The notes under the pieces: model-generated | The model's input: only the letters and a program-made list of their open reading frames with translations | Databases searched by the model: none | What the model was told of the DNA's origin: nothing | Assembly (NCBI GenBank): GCA_024686195.1 | Contig: JAIBDO010000005.1 | Span: forward strand, 1 to 37,221 | DNA from: Gammaproteobacteria bacterium | GTDB taxonomy: Bacteria; Pseudomonadota; Gammaproteobacteria; GCA-001735895 | Direction of reading: 5' to 3' | DNA: 37,221 nucleotides | Part shown: in pieces, positions 14,226 through 23,233 of the stretch | Layout: each line of letters begins with the position of its first letter | Position numbering within the stretch: the stretch's first letter is position 1 | Translations under genes and position numbers: made by a program

Positions 14226-14783
14226 ATGTCCGAACTCGAGCAAATTCTCGCCAGCATCAAATCTGGCGAGTCCACCCAGGCGCTTCGACGCCAGTGGGAC
14301 CCGGCGCAGCAGGGATCTATTGATATCCGCATCGCTGCGGATGGCAGCTGGCATCATGAAGGGCGTCGTTTTCAGCGCGAGGCCATGGTTAAACTGTTCG
14401 CCGGCATTCTGCGTCGTGAGCAGGAAGATTACTACCTGGTAACACCTGTTGAAAAACTGCGCATCGAAGTGGAAGATGCGCCCTTTATCGCCGTACTGGT
14501 CGAGCAGATAGATGCTGACGGCAGCTCTGCGATCGTGTTCACTACCAACATCGGTGAACGTGTCGTTGTCGACCAGGCGCATGGGTTACGCGTCGACATT
14601 GATGAGCGCACACGGGAACCCAGGCCTTACGTTCACCTGCGTGACGGGCTGGAGGCTCTGATCAGCCGTAGCGCATTTTATGAACTGCTTAATCTGGCCT
14701 ACGAAACACAACACGATGGTGGCGCGTACCTCGCGATCACCAGTATGGGACAGGAATTTGAACTGGGAAGTATCGATGACTAA
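14226..14783 (+). CDS. DUF1285 family protein
   Basis: A 185-residue cytoplasmic protein of the DUF1285 family. The hallmark is IDIRIAADGSWHHEGRRFQREAMVKLFAGILRRE followed by DYYLVTPVEKLRIEVEDAPFIAVLVE, and later RPYVHLRDGLEALISRSAFYEL. The fold is probably two small beta-rich domains. Function is unknown. A purine-rich AGGCG lies just upstream of the start. The end overlaps the aminotransferase start by 8 nt, so the two are co-translated. Confidence 0.85.
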   Translation: MSELEQILASIKSGESTQALRRQWDPAQQGSIDIRIAADGSWHHEGRRFQREAMVKLFAGILRREQEDYYLVTPVEKLRIEVEDAPFIAVLVEQIDADGSSAIVFTTNIGERVVVDQAHGLRVDIDERTREPRPYVHLRDGLEALISRSAFYELLNLAYETQHDGGAYLAITSMGQEFELGSIDD

Positions 14784-15696
14784 ACAAACCAAAGGCACAC
14801 ACGAATATCAGGACGATCCGCGCAATGCCACGATCCGGATCGACATCAACGGTGAACTCTTCGCCCGCGAGGAAGCGCGAGTGTCGGTTTTCGACAGCGG
14901 TTTCGTGCTCGGCGACGGCATCTGGGAGGGCTTGCGAGTGCATCACGGCAAGGTGGCATTTCTTGACCAGCATATGGACCGTCTCTACGAAGGTGCCAAG
15001 GCGCTCGATATGGATATGGAAGTAACACCGCAACAACTGCGCGAACGAATTTACCGCGTACTGGAAGAGAACGCGATGCACGAGGGCGTGCACATTCGCC
15101 TGATGGTATCGCGCGGCATCAAAGCGACACCCTATCAGGATCCGCGCATCACCATCACGCCGCCAACCATTGTCATCATTCCCGAATACAAGGAAGCGCT
15201 GCCCGAGACGGCATACAAGGGCATTCGTCTGTTCACGGTTCACGTACGCCGCGGCTATCCCGACGTTCAGGACCCGAAACTCAATAGCCATTCCAAGCTG
15301 AACTGCATCACCGCCTGCATCCAGGCCACCAAGGCCGGAGCCGATGAAGCCCTCATGCTGGACCCCCACGGATTTGTCGCCACCTGTAACTCAACGCATT
15401 TTTTCATCGTCCGCAAGGGTGAAGTCTGGACCTCCACCGGCGACTATTGCCTCGGTGGAATTACGCGCGGCAATGTGATCCAGCTTTGCGAACAGAACGA
15501 CATCCCGGTACGCCAGAAAAATTTCAGCCTGACCGACGTTTATGGTGCCAACGAGGCATTTGTTACCGGCACCTTTGCCGGTCTGGCCCCGGTTGCCGAG
15601 ATCGACGGTCGAGTCATCGGCGATGGTCAACGCGGACCGATGGTGGAAAAACTCCAGCAGCTCTACCTCGCCATGCTGGAGGCCGAGTGCGCCTGA
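14776..15696 (+). CDS. Class IV PLP-dependent aminotransferase (D-amino-acid / branched-chain type)
   Basis: A 306-residue cytoplasmic fold-type IV transaminase. Conserved features include the early SVFDSGFVLGDGIWEGLRVHHGKV, the Schiff-base Lys at about 174 in LNSHSKLNCITACI, EALMLDPHGFVATCNSTHFF and YCLGGITRGNVIQLC (phosphate-binding loop), and YGANEAFVTGTFAGLAPVAEIDGR. The track adds 32 upstream residues inside the DUF1285 gene; the ATG at 14776 is the natural start. It is followed 25 nt later by the sulfotransferase-like gene. Class IV enzymes include D-alanine, branched-chain and other transaminases as well as aminodeoxychorismate lyase; which activity applies cannot be decided here. A separate IlvE is encoded at 27093, so this one probably has another substrate. 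Confidence 0.87.
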   Translation: MTKQTKGTHEYQDDPRNATIRIDINGELFAREEARVSVFDSGFVLGDGIWEGLRVHHGKVAFLDQHMDRLYEGAKALDMDMEVTPQQLRERIYRVLEENAMHEGVHIRLMVSRGIKATPYQDPRITITPPTIVIIPEYKEALPETAYKGIRLFTVHVRRGYPDVQDPKLNSHSKLNCITACIQATKAGADEALMLDPHGFVATCNSTHFFIVRKGEVWTSTGDYCLGGITRGNVIQLCEQNDIPVRQKNFSLTDVYGANEAFVTGTFAGLAPVAEIDGRVIGDGQRGPMVEKLQQLYLAMLEAECA

Positions 15697-15721
15697 CAGT
15701 GGAGCGCCGACACCCCTGCGC

Positions 15722-16468
15722 ATGACATCCTCAGCCACGACAGAACTGCGTTTAGCAATGTGGTCGGGACCGCGTAACATTTCCACTGCGCTGATGCGCG
15801 CCTGGGAAAATCGCGACGATTGCGTGGTCTGGGACGAGCCTCTCTACGGCTACTATCTCGACGCCACCGGCAGCGACCATCCCGGAGCGGCCGACGTAAT
15901 CGCCGACCAGGGCACCGACAGCGATGCCATCATCGCTCGCTGTATCGGAGGCATTCCCGAGGGCAAATCAATCTTCTATCAGAAACACATGACGTTGCAT
16001 CTGCTGCCGCAACTCGATCGCGCGTGGCTCGGTAACCTGGAAAACTGTTTCCTGATTCGAGAACCAGAGGCGGTGATCGCCTCTTATGCTGCGGTACGCA
16101 ACCAGGCAACACTCGCTGACATCGGCTTCGTACAGCAGGCAGAATTGTTTCATCAGGTCGCTGCTATCACCGGGAAACCGCCGCTGGTGATCGATAGCCG
16201 CGATTTCCTGCTCGACCCACGCGCCATGCTGGAAGCGCTATGCGCCAGATTCAAGCTCGACTTCAGCGAAAGCATGCTGCACTGGCCAGCCGGCCCACGC
16301 AGCAGCGATGGTGTCTGGGCACGCTACTGGTACGATTCGGTATGCCGCTCGACCGGCTTTGCACCCTATCGAGATAAAGCATACGACCTCAACGATGCGG
16401 ACCGCAAAATCGCGCGACAGGCTCGCCCCTACTACGACGAGCTATATCCGCACCGTTTAAAACCGTAG
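15722..16468 (+). CDS. Sulfotransferase-like P-loop protein paired with the aminotransferase
   Basis: A 248-residue protein starting MTSSATTELRLAMWSGPRNISTALMRAW. The SGPRNIST segment resembles the 5'-phosphosulfate-binding loop of PAPS-dependent sulfotransferases, and FLIREPEAVIASYA resembles their 3'-phosphate-binding region. YQKHMTLHLLP and DSRDFLLDPRAMLEALC also fit. The track version begins 60 codons too early, inside the aminotransferase gene. No signal peptide. Sulfotransferase activity is not proved: many bacterial members of this branch have no known acceptor. My recollection is that some plant branched-chain-aminotransferase-like proteins fuse a similar domain to a class IV transaminase, which would support a joint role. 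Confidence 0.78.
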   Translation: MTSSATTELRLAMWSGPRNISTALMRAWENRDDCVVWDEPLYGYYLDATGSDHPGAADVIADQGTDSDAIIARCIGGIPEGKSIFYQKHMTLHLLPQLDRAWLGNLENCFLIREPEAVIASYAAVRNQATLADIGFVQQAELFHQVAAITGKPPLVIDSRDFLLDPRAMLEALCARFKLDFSESMLHWPAGPRSSDGVWARYWYDSVCRSTGFAPYRDKAYDLNDADRKIARQARPYYDELYPHRLKP

Positions 16469-16579
16469 TAAAAACGCCTGTGCCAGGCTCGCATTAATGG
16501 AAACTATCTAACATTTTTCGCCTTCCGCCCCTCTGTACATACAGGTACACTGATTTGCACAGCAATCATTATCAGAACC

Positions 16580-18754
16580 ATGGCTGAACCACAAATCCTA
16601 ACCCCGGCGCCCGGATGCAGAATCGTCACAGACGACACTGATACCGTGCTTTTCGCGCAACCGCCCGAAGTACTGAAAGGCTTGCTGCGCGAGAAAATCA
16701 CTCATTTCGACACCCTCGTACTCACCGATATCCGCGAAAAGAACGGCTCGCTGCTTAATAACCTCGAGTTCCCATTGTATTTTTTCCTGTTTATCGCCAG
16801 AGGGCTTGCCGAAAAACGCAAACTCAACCTGGTGGGGCACCCCGAAGCCATCAGCCATGCGATGCGTTTGCTGCGCTTCACACTGCTCGGACCATCACGC
16901 GCCGAACTCGACAAGTGGCATACCGATGAGGCGCTTAAGAAGGAGTGGCTGGAGGTTGCCGAGGCACTCGCAGTCAAGGGCGATAACGACAATGTGGTGC
17001 CGGTTGAAGGTTTCTTTAACCTGATCCCGTTTGAAGACAACCTGGCAGTGGTCGGTGATTTCGCGATCGAACACAAGGGGGTCGATCGCTACCTGGTATC
17101 AAGCCCCGGTGGCGATGTCTACGTCGACCTGAACGATGACACCGAGATCATCCCCCCCTATCCCGTGCAAACCGATTACGTGCCTGGTGGCTTGTCAAAA
17201 CTGGGCATAGAGGTGCTCGGAGGAGCTTCCGGTTTTGCCACTGACGAACCCTGCAGCGGCCTTGCGCTGTGCTACAACGGCGATTATCTGCTGATTGATT
17301 CGATCCCGTTTCTCCACCAGCACCTGTTCGCCCGAGGCATTTCCCGCAACCAGGTGTCAGCGGTGTTCCTGACCCACCTGCACGACGATCACTGTTCGAT
17401 GTTTCCGCTAATGGAAATGCCGCACCGGGTCGAAGTCATTACGACCGAAGAAATATTCCACATGGCGATGGAGAAACTCTCCTGCAGCCTCGGCTGGAGC
17501 GTCGACGTAGTGCGTGAACATTTCAGTTTACTGAGCGTAAAACCTGGTGATTCGCTAAATTATTATGGCTTGAACATCGAGGTGCACCATACGGTACACA
17601 GCATTCCAACCATCGGCGCCACCTTCTCGACGCGGCACAAAGGCGTTTTCCGGGACGTTTGCGTGGTTGGCGACAATCAGAATATGTCGGCGGTGCGCAG
17701 TATGGGCGAGGCCGGTATCGTGCGCGCACAAACCATTGAAAACCTGGAACGCCTGTATCAGCAGAATTTTCACTTACTGATTGCCGACGGCGGTGCTGGT
17801 GAAATTCACGGCGACCCCGCGGATTCGCTGAAATCACAGGCAGAACGTGTCGTCTTCGTGCACGTCGACAAGGTTCCGGATGCCCTGCAGACTACCTTTT
17901 CGCTCGCCAGTGCGGGTAAACGTTACACCCTGCTCGAAGGCGACAGCATGATCTACACCTCGCAGATCAATCACTACCTCACCTTATGGCTCGGGCAACC
18001 CTTCCCCAACCGCTGGATGCGCAACCTGCTCGCCGAGCAGGAAATCTATCGTTATAACACCGACGACGTCATCATCGTGCAAGATGCATCCACGCACGGC
18101 TCGGTCTACCTGGTTCTGACCGGCTACTGCGAAGTGGTGCGCATTGACGAGGGTGGTCGCGAAACCATGGCGCTGTTGCAGGCCGGCGACATAATCGGTG
18201 AAATGGCGGTGCTCACCGGTTTGGGTGTGCGTAACGCCAGCGTTGTCGCCAAAACTCCGGTCACCGTCTGCGTCTTCGCCGAAGAGACCTTTGGTAATTT
18301 CATCCGCTACAGCGGCCTGCAAACGGTGCTGGAAAATCGCTGGCTATTGCGACCAGTGGTCAAATTATTGCCGCAGTTCGCTGAATTATCGTCGACCGTC
18401 ACCGACAAGATTTCGCGTATTGCCGAATGGCAGGTTGTGGAAAGCGGCAAAACCCGCTGGCTCGACGACGCCCATTTGTACATTCTGGTGGAAGGTTTCG
18501 GCTCGATCGTACACGCCGATAGCAGCCAGGATAAAATTATCGCCGGCGAAGAGCTCGGCTGGCGCCCCTACAGCGAGAACCGCCCCGTTGAAATGGTGGC
18601 GAGCACAGATTGCGGGCTCATTACCATAGAGGCAGGTGCTTACCGGGAATTGCTCAAATCAACGCCTCAACTCAACTATCAAACGCGCAAGCGCCTGACC
18701 CTCGAGGGCGACGACGGTGTCGACTGGCTGCTCGGAGAGGTGGCAATTTATTAA
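16580..18754 (+). CDS. Metallo-beta-lactamase-fold protein with C-terminal cyclic-nucleotide-binding-like domains
   Basis: A 724-residue cytoplasmic protein of unusual architecture. Residues 1-150 form an alpha/beta region I do not recognise. Residues about 200-470 are a metallo-beta-lactamase domain with THLHDDH at 265-271, further candidate ligands at H340, D365 and H410, and a central beta-sandwich. Residues about 480-590 are a cyclic-nucleotide-binding fold with QAGDIIGEMAVLTGLGVRNASVV (535-556), including the phosphate-contacting Arg551. Residues about 600-710 look like a second, degenerate copy (YILVEGFGSIVHADSS, AGEELGWRPYSENRPVEMVA). It lies between the sulfotransferase-like gene (111 nt) and the ABC transporter (55 nt). 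A ligand-gated hydrolase or phosphodiesterase is possible; substrate unknown. Confidence 0.83.
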   Translation: MAEPQILTPAPGCRIVTDDTDTVLFAQPPEVLKGLLREKITHFDTLVLTDIREKNGSLLNNLEFPLYFFLFIARGLAEKRKLNLVGHPEAISHAMRLLRFTLLGPSRAELDKWHTDEALKKEWLEVAEALAVKGDNDNVVPVEGFFNLIPFEDNLAVVGDFAIEHKGVDRYLVSSPGGDVYVDLNDDTEIIPPYPVQTDYVPGGLSKLGIEVLGGASGFATDEPCSGLALCYNGDYLLIDSIPFLHQHLFARGISRNQVSAVFLTHLHDDHCSMFPLMEMPHRVEVITTEEIFHMAMEKLSCSLGWSVDVVREHFSLLSVKPGDSLNYYGLNIEVHHTVHSIPTIGATFSTRHKGVFRDVCVVGDNQNMSAVRSMGEAGIVRAQTIENLERLYQQNFHLLIADGGAGEIHGDPADSLKSQAERVVFVHVDKVPDALQTTFSLASAGKRYTLLEGDSMIYTSQINHYLTLWLGQPFPNRWMRNLLAEQEIYRYNTDDVIIVQDASTHGSVYLVLTGYCEVVRIDEGGRETMALLQAGDIIGEMAVLTGLGVRNASVVAKTPVTVCVFAEETFGNFIRYSGLQTVLENRWLLRPVVKLLPQFAELSSTVTDKISRIAEWQVVESGKTRWLDDAHLYILVEGFGSIVHADSSQDKIIAGEELGWRPYSENRPVEMVASTDCGLITIEAGAYRELLKSTPQLNYQTRKRLTLEGDDGVDWLLGEVAIY

Positions 18755-18809
18755 CAGTCGCGTTAGCATCGCGTTTCCTCGAGACGATTGCTAACAAATA
18801 ACAAAACAA

Positions 18810-20525
18810 ATGCCCCTGTTAAGCGTCAAAAATCTCAGCATCGAGTTCCCCGGCAGATACGAAACCGATTTTGCGGTCGAAGGCGTCAGCTTTGATCTCG
18901 AACCGGGTGAAATTCTGGGTCTGGTTGGCGAGTCCGGTGCCGGCAAATCGACCATTGGCAACGGGATCGTCCAGTTACTGAGCCCACCGGGGCGCGTCTC
19001 CAAGGGCGAGATTTACCTGAACGACAGCAAGATCTCTGATTTTAACGAGCAGCAAATACTCAAGGTTCGCGGGTCGCGGGTCGGTTTCATCTTTCAGGAC
19101 CCGATGACATCGCTGAACCCTTTGTTCACGGTAGAGAACCAGATGGTCGAAACCATTCTGACCAATCTCGATATATCCGACACCCGTGAGGCGGAAAAGA
19201 TCGCAGTCGACCTGTTGCGCCAGGTTGGTATCCCCGATCCCGAGCTGCGCATCAAACAATTCCCGCACCAGTTTTCCGGTGGCATGCGCCAGCGCGTGGT
19301 AATCGCGATCGCACTGGCCGGAGAGCCGGAACTACTCATTGCCGATGAACCGACCACCGCACTCGATGTCTCGGTGCAGGACCAGATCCTGACCTTGATT
19401 CGCAAACTGTGCCATGAACGCCAGGTCGGTTGTCTGCTGGTCACACACGACATGGGCGTTATCGCCAACATCACCGACCGCGTGGCCGTCATGTACCGCG
19501 GCAAGCTGGTGGAGCTCGGCACTACGAAACAAATACTAACCGCGCCAAATCACGATTACACCAAGAGCCTGATCAGCGCGGTACCGCGCTCCAGCATCAA
19601 GGTAGATCGCTTTCCACTGGTGGAATACATCGAAACCACGGCGAAAGGGCTCAAGCAAATTGATGTAGCGACCCACTGGCTCGGACAAAGCAAAAAACAC
19701 AGTGGCGGCGAGAATTTGCTGGAAATCGAAAATCTCAATCTGCGCTTCATTACCCAGGATGCAATTTTCGCCCGCAATCGTAAATACCTGCAGGCAACGA
19801 GCGACGTCAACCTGCAGATCAAGCAGGGCGAGACCTTTGGTCTGGTGGGTGAAAGCGGTTCCGGCAAATCCACAATTGCACGCATGGTCGCCGGTCTGCA
19901 ACAACCCGAAAGCGGTTCGATTAAATTCGATGGAGTTGAATTGGTCAACAACCCGGATCGCGCCACCATACAACGCATACGCCTGCAAATGCAGATGGTG
20001 TTTCAAAATCCTTATTCGTCGCTGAATGGGCGCATGAAAGTCAATGACATCATAGCGGAGCCCATCCGCTTTCACCGACTGACGCCACCTGATCAGGTCA
20101 GCGGGATCGTTGGCGACCTGCTCGATCACGTCGGCCTCGGACGACAGATGGGGCGCCGTTATCCACATGAATTCTCCGGCGGCCAACGCCAGCGCATATC
20201 CATTGCCCGCGCCCTTGCCTGCCGCCCGCGCCTGTTGATCTGTGACGAGCCCACCTCGGCGCTGGACGTATCGGTGCAGGCACAGATTTTAAACCTGTTG
20301 AAAGATCTGCAGGATGAGCTGGGGCTGACCATGCTGTTCATCAGCCACGATTTGCCGGTGATTCGTCAAATGTGCGACCGGGTTGCAATCATGCGTCATG
20401 GGCGCATACTTGAGACCGCGGATTCGGAGACCTTCTTCGAAAATCCGCAAAACGAATACAGTATCGAGTTGCTTTCACTCATGCCGAGATTCGATCGCAT
20501 CCACGAAACCGCCGCACAACCATAA
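18810..20525 (+). CDS. Peptide/opine-type ABC transporter, fused double ATP-binding protein
   Basis: A 571-residue cytoplasmic ATPase made of two complete ABC domains, equivalent to DppD and DppF joined (as in GsiA and YejF-type proteins). The first half has GESGAGKST, FSGGMRQR and LLIADEPTTALDVS; the second has GESGSGKST, FSGGQRQR and LLICDEPTSALDVS. After the first domain, HDYTKSLISAVPRS is the usual oligopeptide-family C-terminal region, and the second ends with NEYSIELLSLMPRF in the same role. It is first of four transporter genes. The A-rich region before the start shows no Shine-Dalgarno sequence. Confidence 0.93.
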   Translation: MPLLSVKNLSIEFPGRYETDFAVEGVSFDLEPGEILGLVGESGAGKSTIGNGIVQLLSPPGRVSKGEIYLNDSKISDFNEQQILKVRGSRVGFIFQDPMTSLNPLFTVENQMVETILTNLDISDTREAEKIAVDLLRQVGIPDPELRIKQFPHQFSGGMRQRVVIAIALAGEPELLIADEPTTALDVSVQDQILTLIRKLCHERQVGCLLVTHDMGVIANITDRVAVMYRGKLVELGTTKQILTAPNHDYTKSLISAVPRSSIKVDRFPLVEYIETTAKGLKQIDVATHWLGQSKKHSGGENLLEIENLNLRFITQDAIFARNRKYLQATSDVNLQIKQGETFGLVGESGSGKSTIARMVAGLQQPESGSIKFDGVELVNNPDRATIQRIRLQMQMVFQNPYSSLNGRMKVNDIIAEPIRFHRLTPPDQVSGIVGDLLDHVGLGRQMGRRYPHEFSGGQRQRISIARALACRPRLLICDEPTSALDVSVQAQILNLLKDLQDELGLTMLFISHDLPVIRQMCDRVAIMRHGRILETADSETFFENPQNEYSIELLSLMPRFDRIHETAAQP

Positions 20526-20592
20526 TAAATTTATTGGGTTTTTTTGTTTGAACCCGCTGTAGGCATAACTAACGACAAACTGGAGAAAGAAT

Positions 20593-22149
20593 ATGAAAAA
20601 CCGTTTTCTACTAACCACCGGCCTGGTTATCGCGAGCCTGCTCGCCTTCACCACGGCCAGCGCGAAAGACCTGCGTATGGCGTACGACGCCGACCCGGTT
20701 ACGCTCGACATACACGAGCAGTTATCCGGTGGCGTATTACAGCTGTCGCACATGTCTTTCGATCCACTGATTCGCTGGACCAAGGAACTGGCTTTCGAAC
20801 CACGGCTGGCGACCAGCTTTCAGCGTCTGAACGCGACCACCGTGCGCTTCACGCTGCGCAAGGGCGTCAAGTTCCACAGCGGCAACAAGATGACTGCAAG
20901 TGATTTCAAATGGACCTTTAACCGTCTCAAGCAAAGCCCGGATTTCAAGGGTATTTTCGCTAACTTCCAGGCCCTCAACATCATTGACGACTACACCATC
21001 GACCTCGTCACTACCGGACCTTACCCGCTGGTGTTGCACACGGCGACTTACATCTTCCCGCTCGACAGCCAGTTTTACAGCGGCACCGATGCCAACGGCA
21101 ATGACAAGGCTGCGATCGTCAAGAATGGTGCGTCTTTCGCTTCCACTAACATGTCAGGCACCGGGCCATTCAAGATAGTATCGCGTGAACAGGGCGTCAA
21201 AATTGTTTTTGAACGCTTCGCTGACTACTGGGACAATGCTTCCAAAGGTAACGTCGACCGCATCGTATTCACGCCTATCAAGGACGAGCAAACCCGCGTA
21301 GCAGCACTGCTATCAGGTGGTGTCGATTTCATTGCACCAGTATCACCCAACGACTTCGACCAGATCCGCGCCTCAGATAATGCCAAGCTGATCACTATGC
21401 CGGGTACCCGCATCATTACCTTTCAGTTGAACCAGGAACGTCGTAAGGAATTTCAGGATCAACGCGTGCGTATGGCCATGGTGCATGCCATCAATAATGA
21501 AGCCATCGTGCAGAAAATCATGAAAGGATTCGCGACTACCGCAGCGCAAATGAGCCCTACAGGATACCTCGGTCACAACCCGAACCTGAAGCCGCGCTAC
21601 GATCTTGCACTGGCAAAAAAGCTGATGAAAGATGCAGGCCATGAGAATGGCTTCAGTGTCACCATGATGGCGCCCAACAATCGTTACGTAAATGACGACA
21701 AGATTGCCCAGGCAGTTGCCGCCATGCTGTCAAAAATCAAAATCAAGGTTGATCTGCAAACCATGCCCAAGGCTCAATACTGGCCGTCTTTCGATGACCG
21801 CGCTGCGGACATCATGATGATCGGCTGGCATTCAGACACCGAAGACAGTGCCAACTTCTACGAGTTCCTGGCAATGACCCCGGATCAGTCAACAGGAATG
21901 GGGGCATACAACTCGGGTAACTACAGCAGCGACTACGTTGACCAGCAAACCGTGAAGGCCAACCAGGAAACCGATATCGCCAAACGCACCAAGATGTTGC
22001 AGGCTATTGAAAACAAGATGTTCCAGGATGCCGCTTTCATTCCGCTGCACTGGCAGAATCTTGCCTGGGCTGCACGCAAAGGCGTCAATCTTGATCCGGT
22101 CGTCAATGCGCTCAACTTCCCTTACCTGGGTGACCTCGTAATCGACTAG
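20593..22149 (+). CDS. Family 5 periplasmic substrate-binding protein of the ABC importer
   Basis: A 518-residue SBP_bac_5 protein (dipeptide/oligopeptide/opine-binding class). Residues 1-25 are a Sec signal peptide (KNRFLLTTG, hydrophobic core, TASA-KDL). The mature protein shows AYDADPVTLDIHEQLSGGVLQ, TSFQRLNATTVRFTLRKGVKFHSGNK and ASDFKWTFNRL, then GTGPFKI and QVRDQRVRMAMVHAINNEAIV-like segments typical of the family. No lipoprotein Cys is present, so it is a free periplasmic protein. A GGAG ribosome-binding site lies at ideal distance. It is followed by a strong terminator before the permeases. Ligand not identifiable. Confidence 0.93.
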   Translation: MKNRFLLTTGLVIASLLAFTTASAKDLRMAYDADPVTLDIHEQLSGGVLQLSHMSFDPLIRWTKELAFEPRLATSFQRLNATTVRFTLRKGVKFHSGNKMTASDFKWTFNRLKQSPDFKGIFANFQALNIIDDYTIDLVTTGPYPLVLHTATYIFPLDSQFYSGTDANGNDKAAIVKNGASFASTNMSGTGPFKIVSREQGVKIVFERFADYWDNASKGNVDRIVFTPIKDEQTRVAALLSGGVDFIAPVSPNDFDQIRASDNAKLITMPGTRIITFQLNQERRKEFQDQRVRMAMVHAINNEAIVQKIMKGFATTAAQMSPTGYLGHNPNLKPRYDLALAKKLMKDAGHENGFSVTMMAPNNRYVNDDKIAQAVAAMLSKIKIKVDLQTMPKAQYWPSFDDRAADIMMIGWHSDTEDSANFYEFLAMTPDQSTGMGAYNSGNYSSDYVDQQTVKANQETDIAKRTKMLQAIENKMFQDAAFIPLHWQNLAWAARKGVNLDPVVNALNFPYLGDLVID

Positions 22150-22178
22150 TTGAAGCCATTGTCTTCTCGTGACAACCT

Positions 22179-22210
22179 GCTCCGGGCGTGTAAACGCCCG
22201 GAGCTTTTTT
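22179..22210 (+). terminator. Strong rho-independent terminator after the binding-protein gene
   Basis: GCTCCGGGCG (22179-22188) and CGCCCGGAGC (22195-22204) form a perfect 10-bp stem with a 6-nt loop TGTAAA, followed by TTTTTT. It starts 30 nt after the binding-protein stop and lies before the permease genes. This arrangement commonly gives more binding protein than permease through partial read-through. Confidence 0.93.
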
Positions 22211-22252
22211 CAACCCGATCTACGCAAAAAATCGAGACCATAATCAAGGCCG

Positions 22253-23233
22253 ATGATTCAGTTTTTAATTAAACGAGTACTACAAGCAGCACTGGTGATG
22301 CTCATCATCAGTATGTTCTGTTTTTCGATTCAAGGTTCGCTCGGCGACCCGACGCGCGAGATGGCGGCAATGTCGATGTCCGACGCCGAACGTGAAAACC
22401 TGCGCGACGTGATGGGATTGAATGACCCGTTACCGGTTCAATATCTGCGCTTCGTCAAACGGGCACTGCAGGGTGATCTCGGTACCTCGTATTTTTTCAA
22501 GGAACCGACGCTCGATGTGATCATGAAAAAGCTACCAGCAACGCTGGAACTCGCCTTTGCCGCGTCAATTCTGATCATCACTATTTCCATTCCACTCGGT
22601 GTGTTCTGTGCCATCAAACCGCGCCACTGGTTCAGTCGCTTCACCATGGCAGTCAGCGTTATCGGCATTTCGATTCCAGTGTTTTTGACCGCGCTGGGAT
22701 TAATCTACCTGTTCTCGATCACGCTCGGCTGGATGCCCTCTTTCGGGCGCGGCGAAACGGTGCATGTATGGGGCTCCTGGAGCACCAACTTCCTCAGCTG
22801 GGACGGCTTCAGACACATCGTCATGCCGGCGGTCGCGTTGTCGTCGATCATGCTCCCTCTGTTTATTCGCCTGGTAAGAGCGGAGATGCTCGAAGTCCTG
22901 AGCTCCGAATACGTCAAGTTCGCCCGCGCCAAAGGCCTGAGTGATGGACCCGTGTACCTCAAACACGCGCTCAAGAACACCATGCTGCCGGTGATTACCG
23001 TCGGCGGTGTACAAATTGGCATCATGGTTGCCTACACCATCCTGACCGAATCGGTTTTTCAATGGCCAGGAATGGGATTCATGTTTCTCGAGGCGGTTAA
23101 TCGCTCCGATATTCCGCTGATTACTGCTTACATCATGTTCGTCGGCTTCCTGTTCGTCGTCGTTAACACGCTGGTTGACCTGCTTTACGGCATTATCAAT
23201 CCGATGGTCGACCTGGTAGGGCGGCGCCAATGA
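22253..23233 (+). CDS. ABC importer permease, DppB-type
   Basis: A 326-residue inner-membrane permease with about six transmembrane helices. The start MIQFLIKRVLQAALVMLIISM, the periplasmic segment with GDPTREMAAMSMSDAERENLRDVMGLNDPLPVQYL, and GDLGTSYFFKEPTLDVI are standard for DppB/OppB. The EAA loop YVKFARAKGLSDGPVYLKHALKNTMLPVITVGG contacts the ATPase. AAGG precedes the ATG. It overlaps the next permease by 4 nt. It lies after the terminator at 22179 but is surely part of the same transporter. Confidence 0.93.
   Translation: MIQFLIKRVLQAALVMLIISMFCFSIQGSLGDPTREMAAMSMSDAERENLRDVMGLNDPLPVQYLRFVKRALQGDLGTSYFFKEPTLDVIMKKLPATLELAFAASILIITISIPLGVFCAIKPRHWFSRFTMAVSVIGISIPVFLTALGLIYLFSITLGWMPSFGRGETVHVWGSWSTNFLSWDGFRHIVMPAVALSSIMLPLFIRLVRAEMLEVLSSEYVKFARAKGLSDGPVYLKHALKNTMLPVITVGGVQIGIMVAYTILTESVFQWPGMGFMFLEAVNRSDIPLITAYIMFVGFLFVVVNTLVDLLYGIINPMVDLVGRRQ

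Noticed and set aside
16533-16544. CTGTACATACAG as a LexA-type SOS box before the MBL-CNB gene
   Set aside because: The two halves are only 4 nt apart (CTGT-N4-ACAG), whereas the gammaproteobacterial LexA site has CTGT-N8-ACAG.
19536-20186. 216-residue minus-strand ORF inside the double ATPase gene
   Set aside because: Shadow of the ABC ATPase coding frame.
20536-20556. GGGTT...AACCC hairpin after the double ATPase gene as a terminator
   Set aside because: The T-run lies in the loop and not after the stem, so it does not fit an intrinsic terminator; it may be part of the binding-protein leader.
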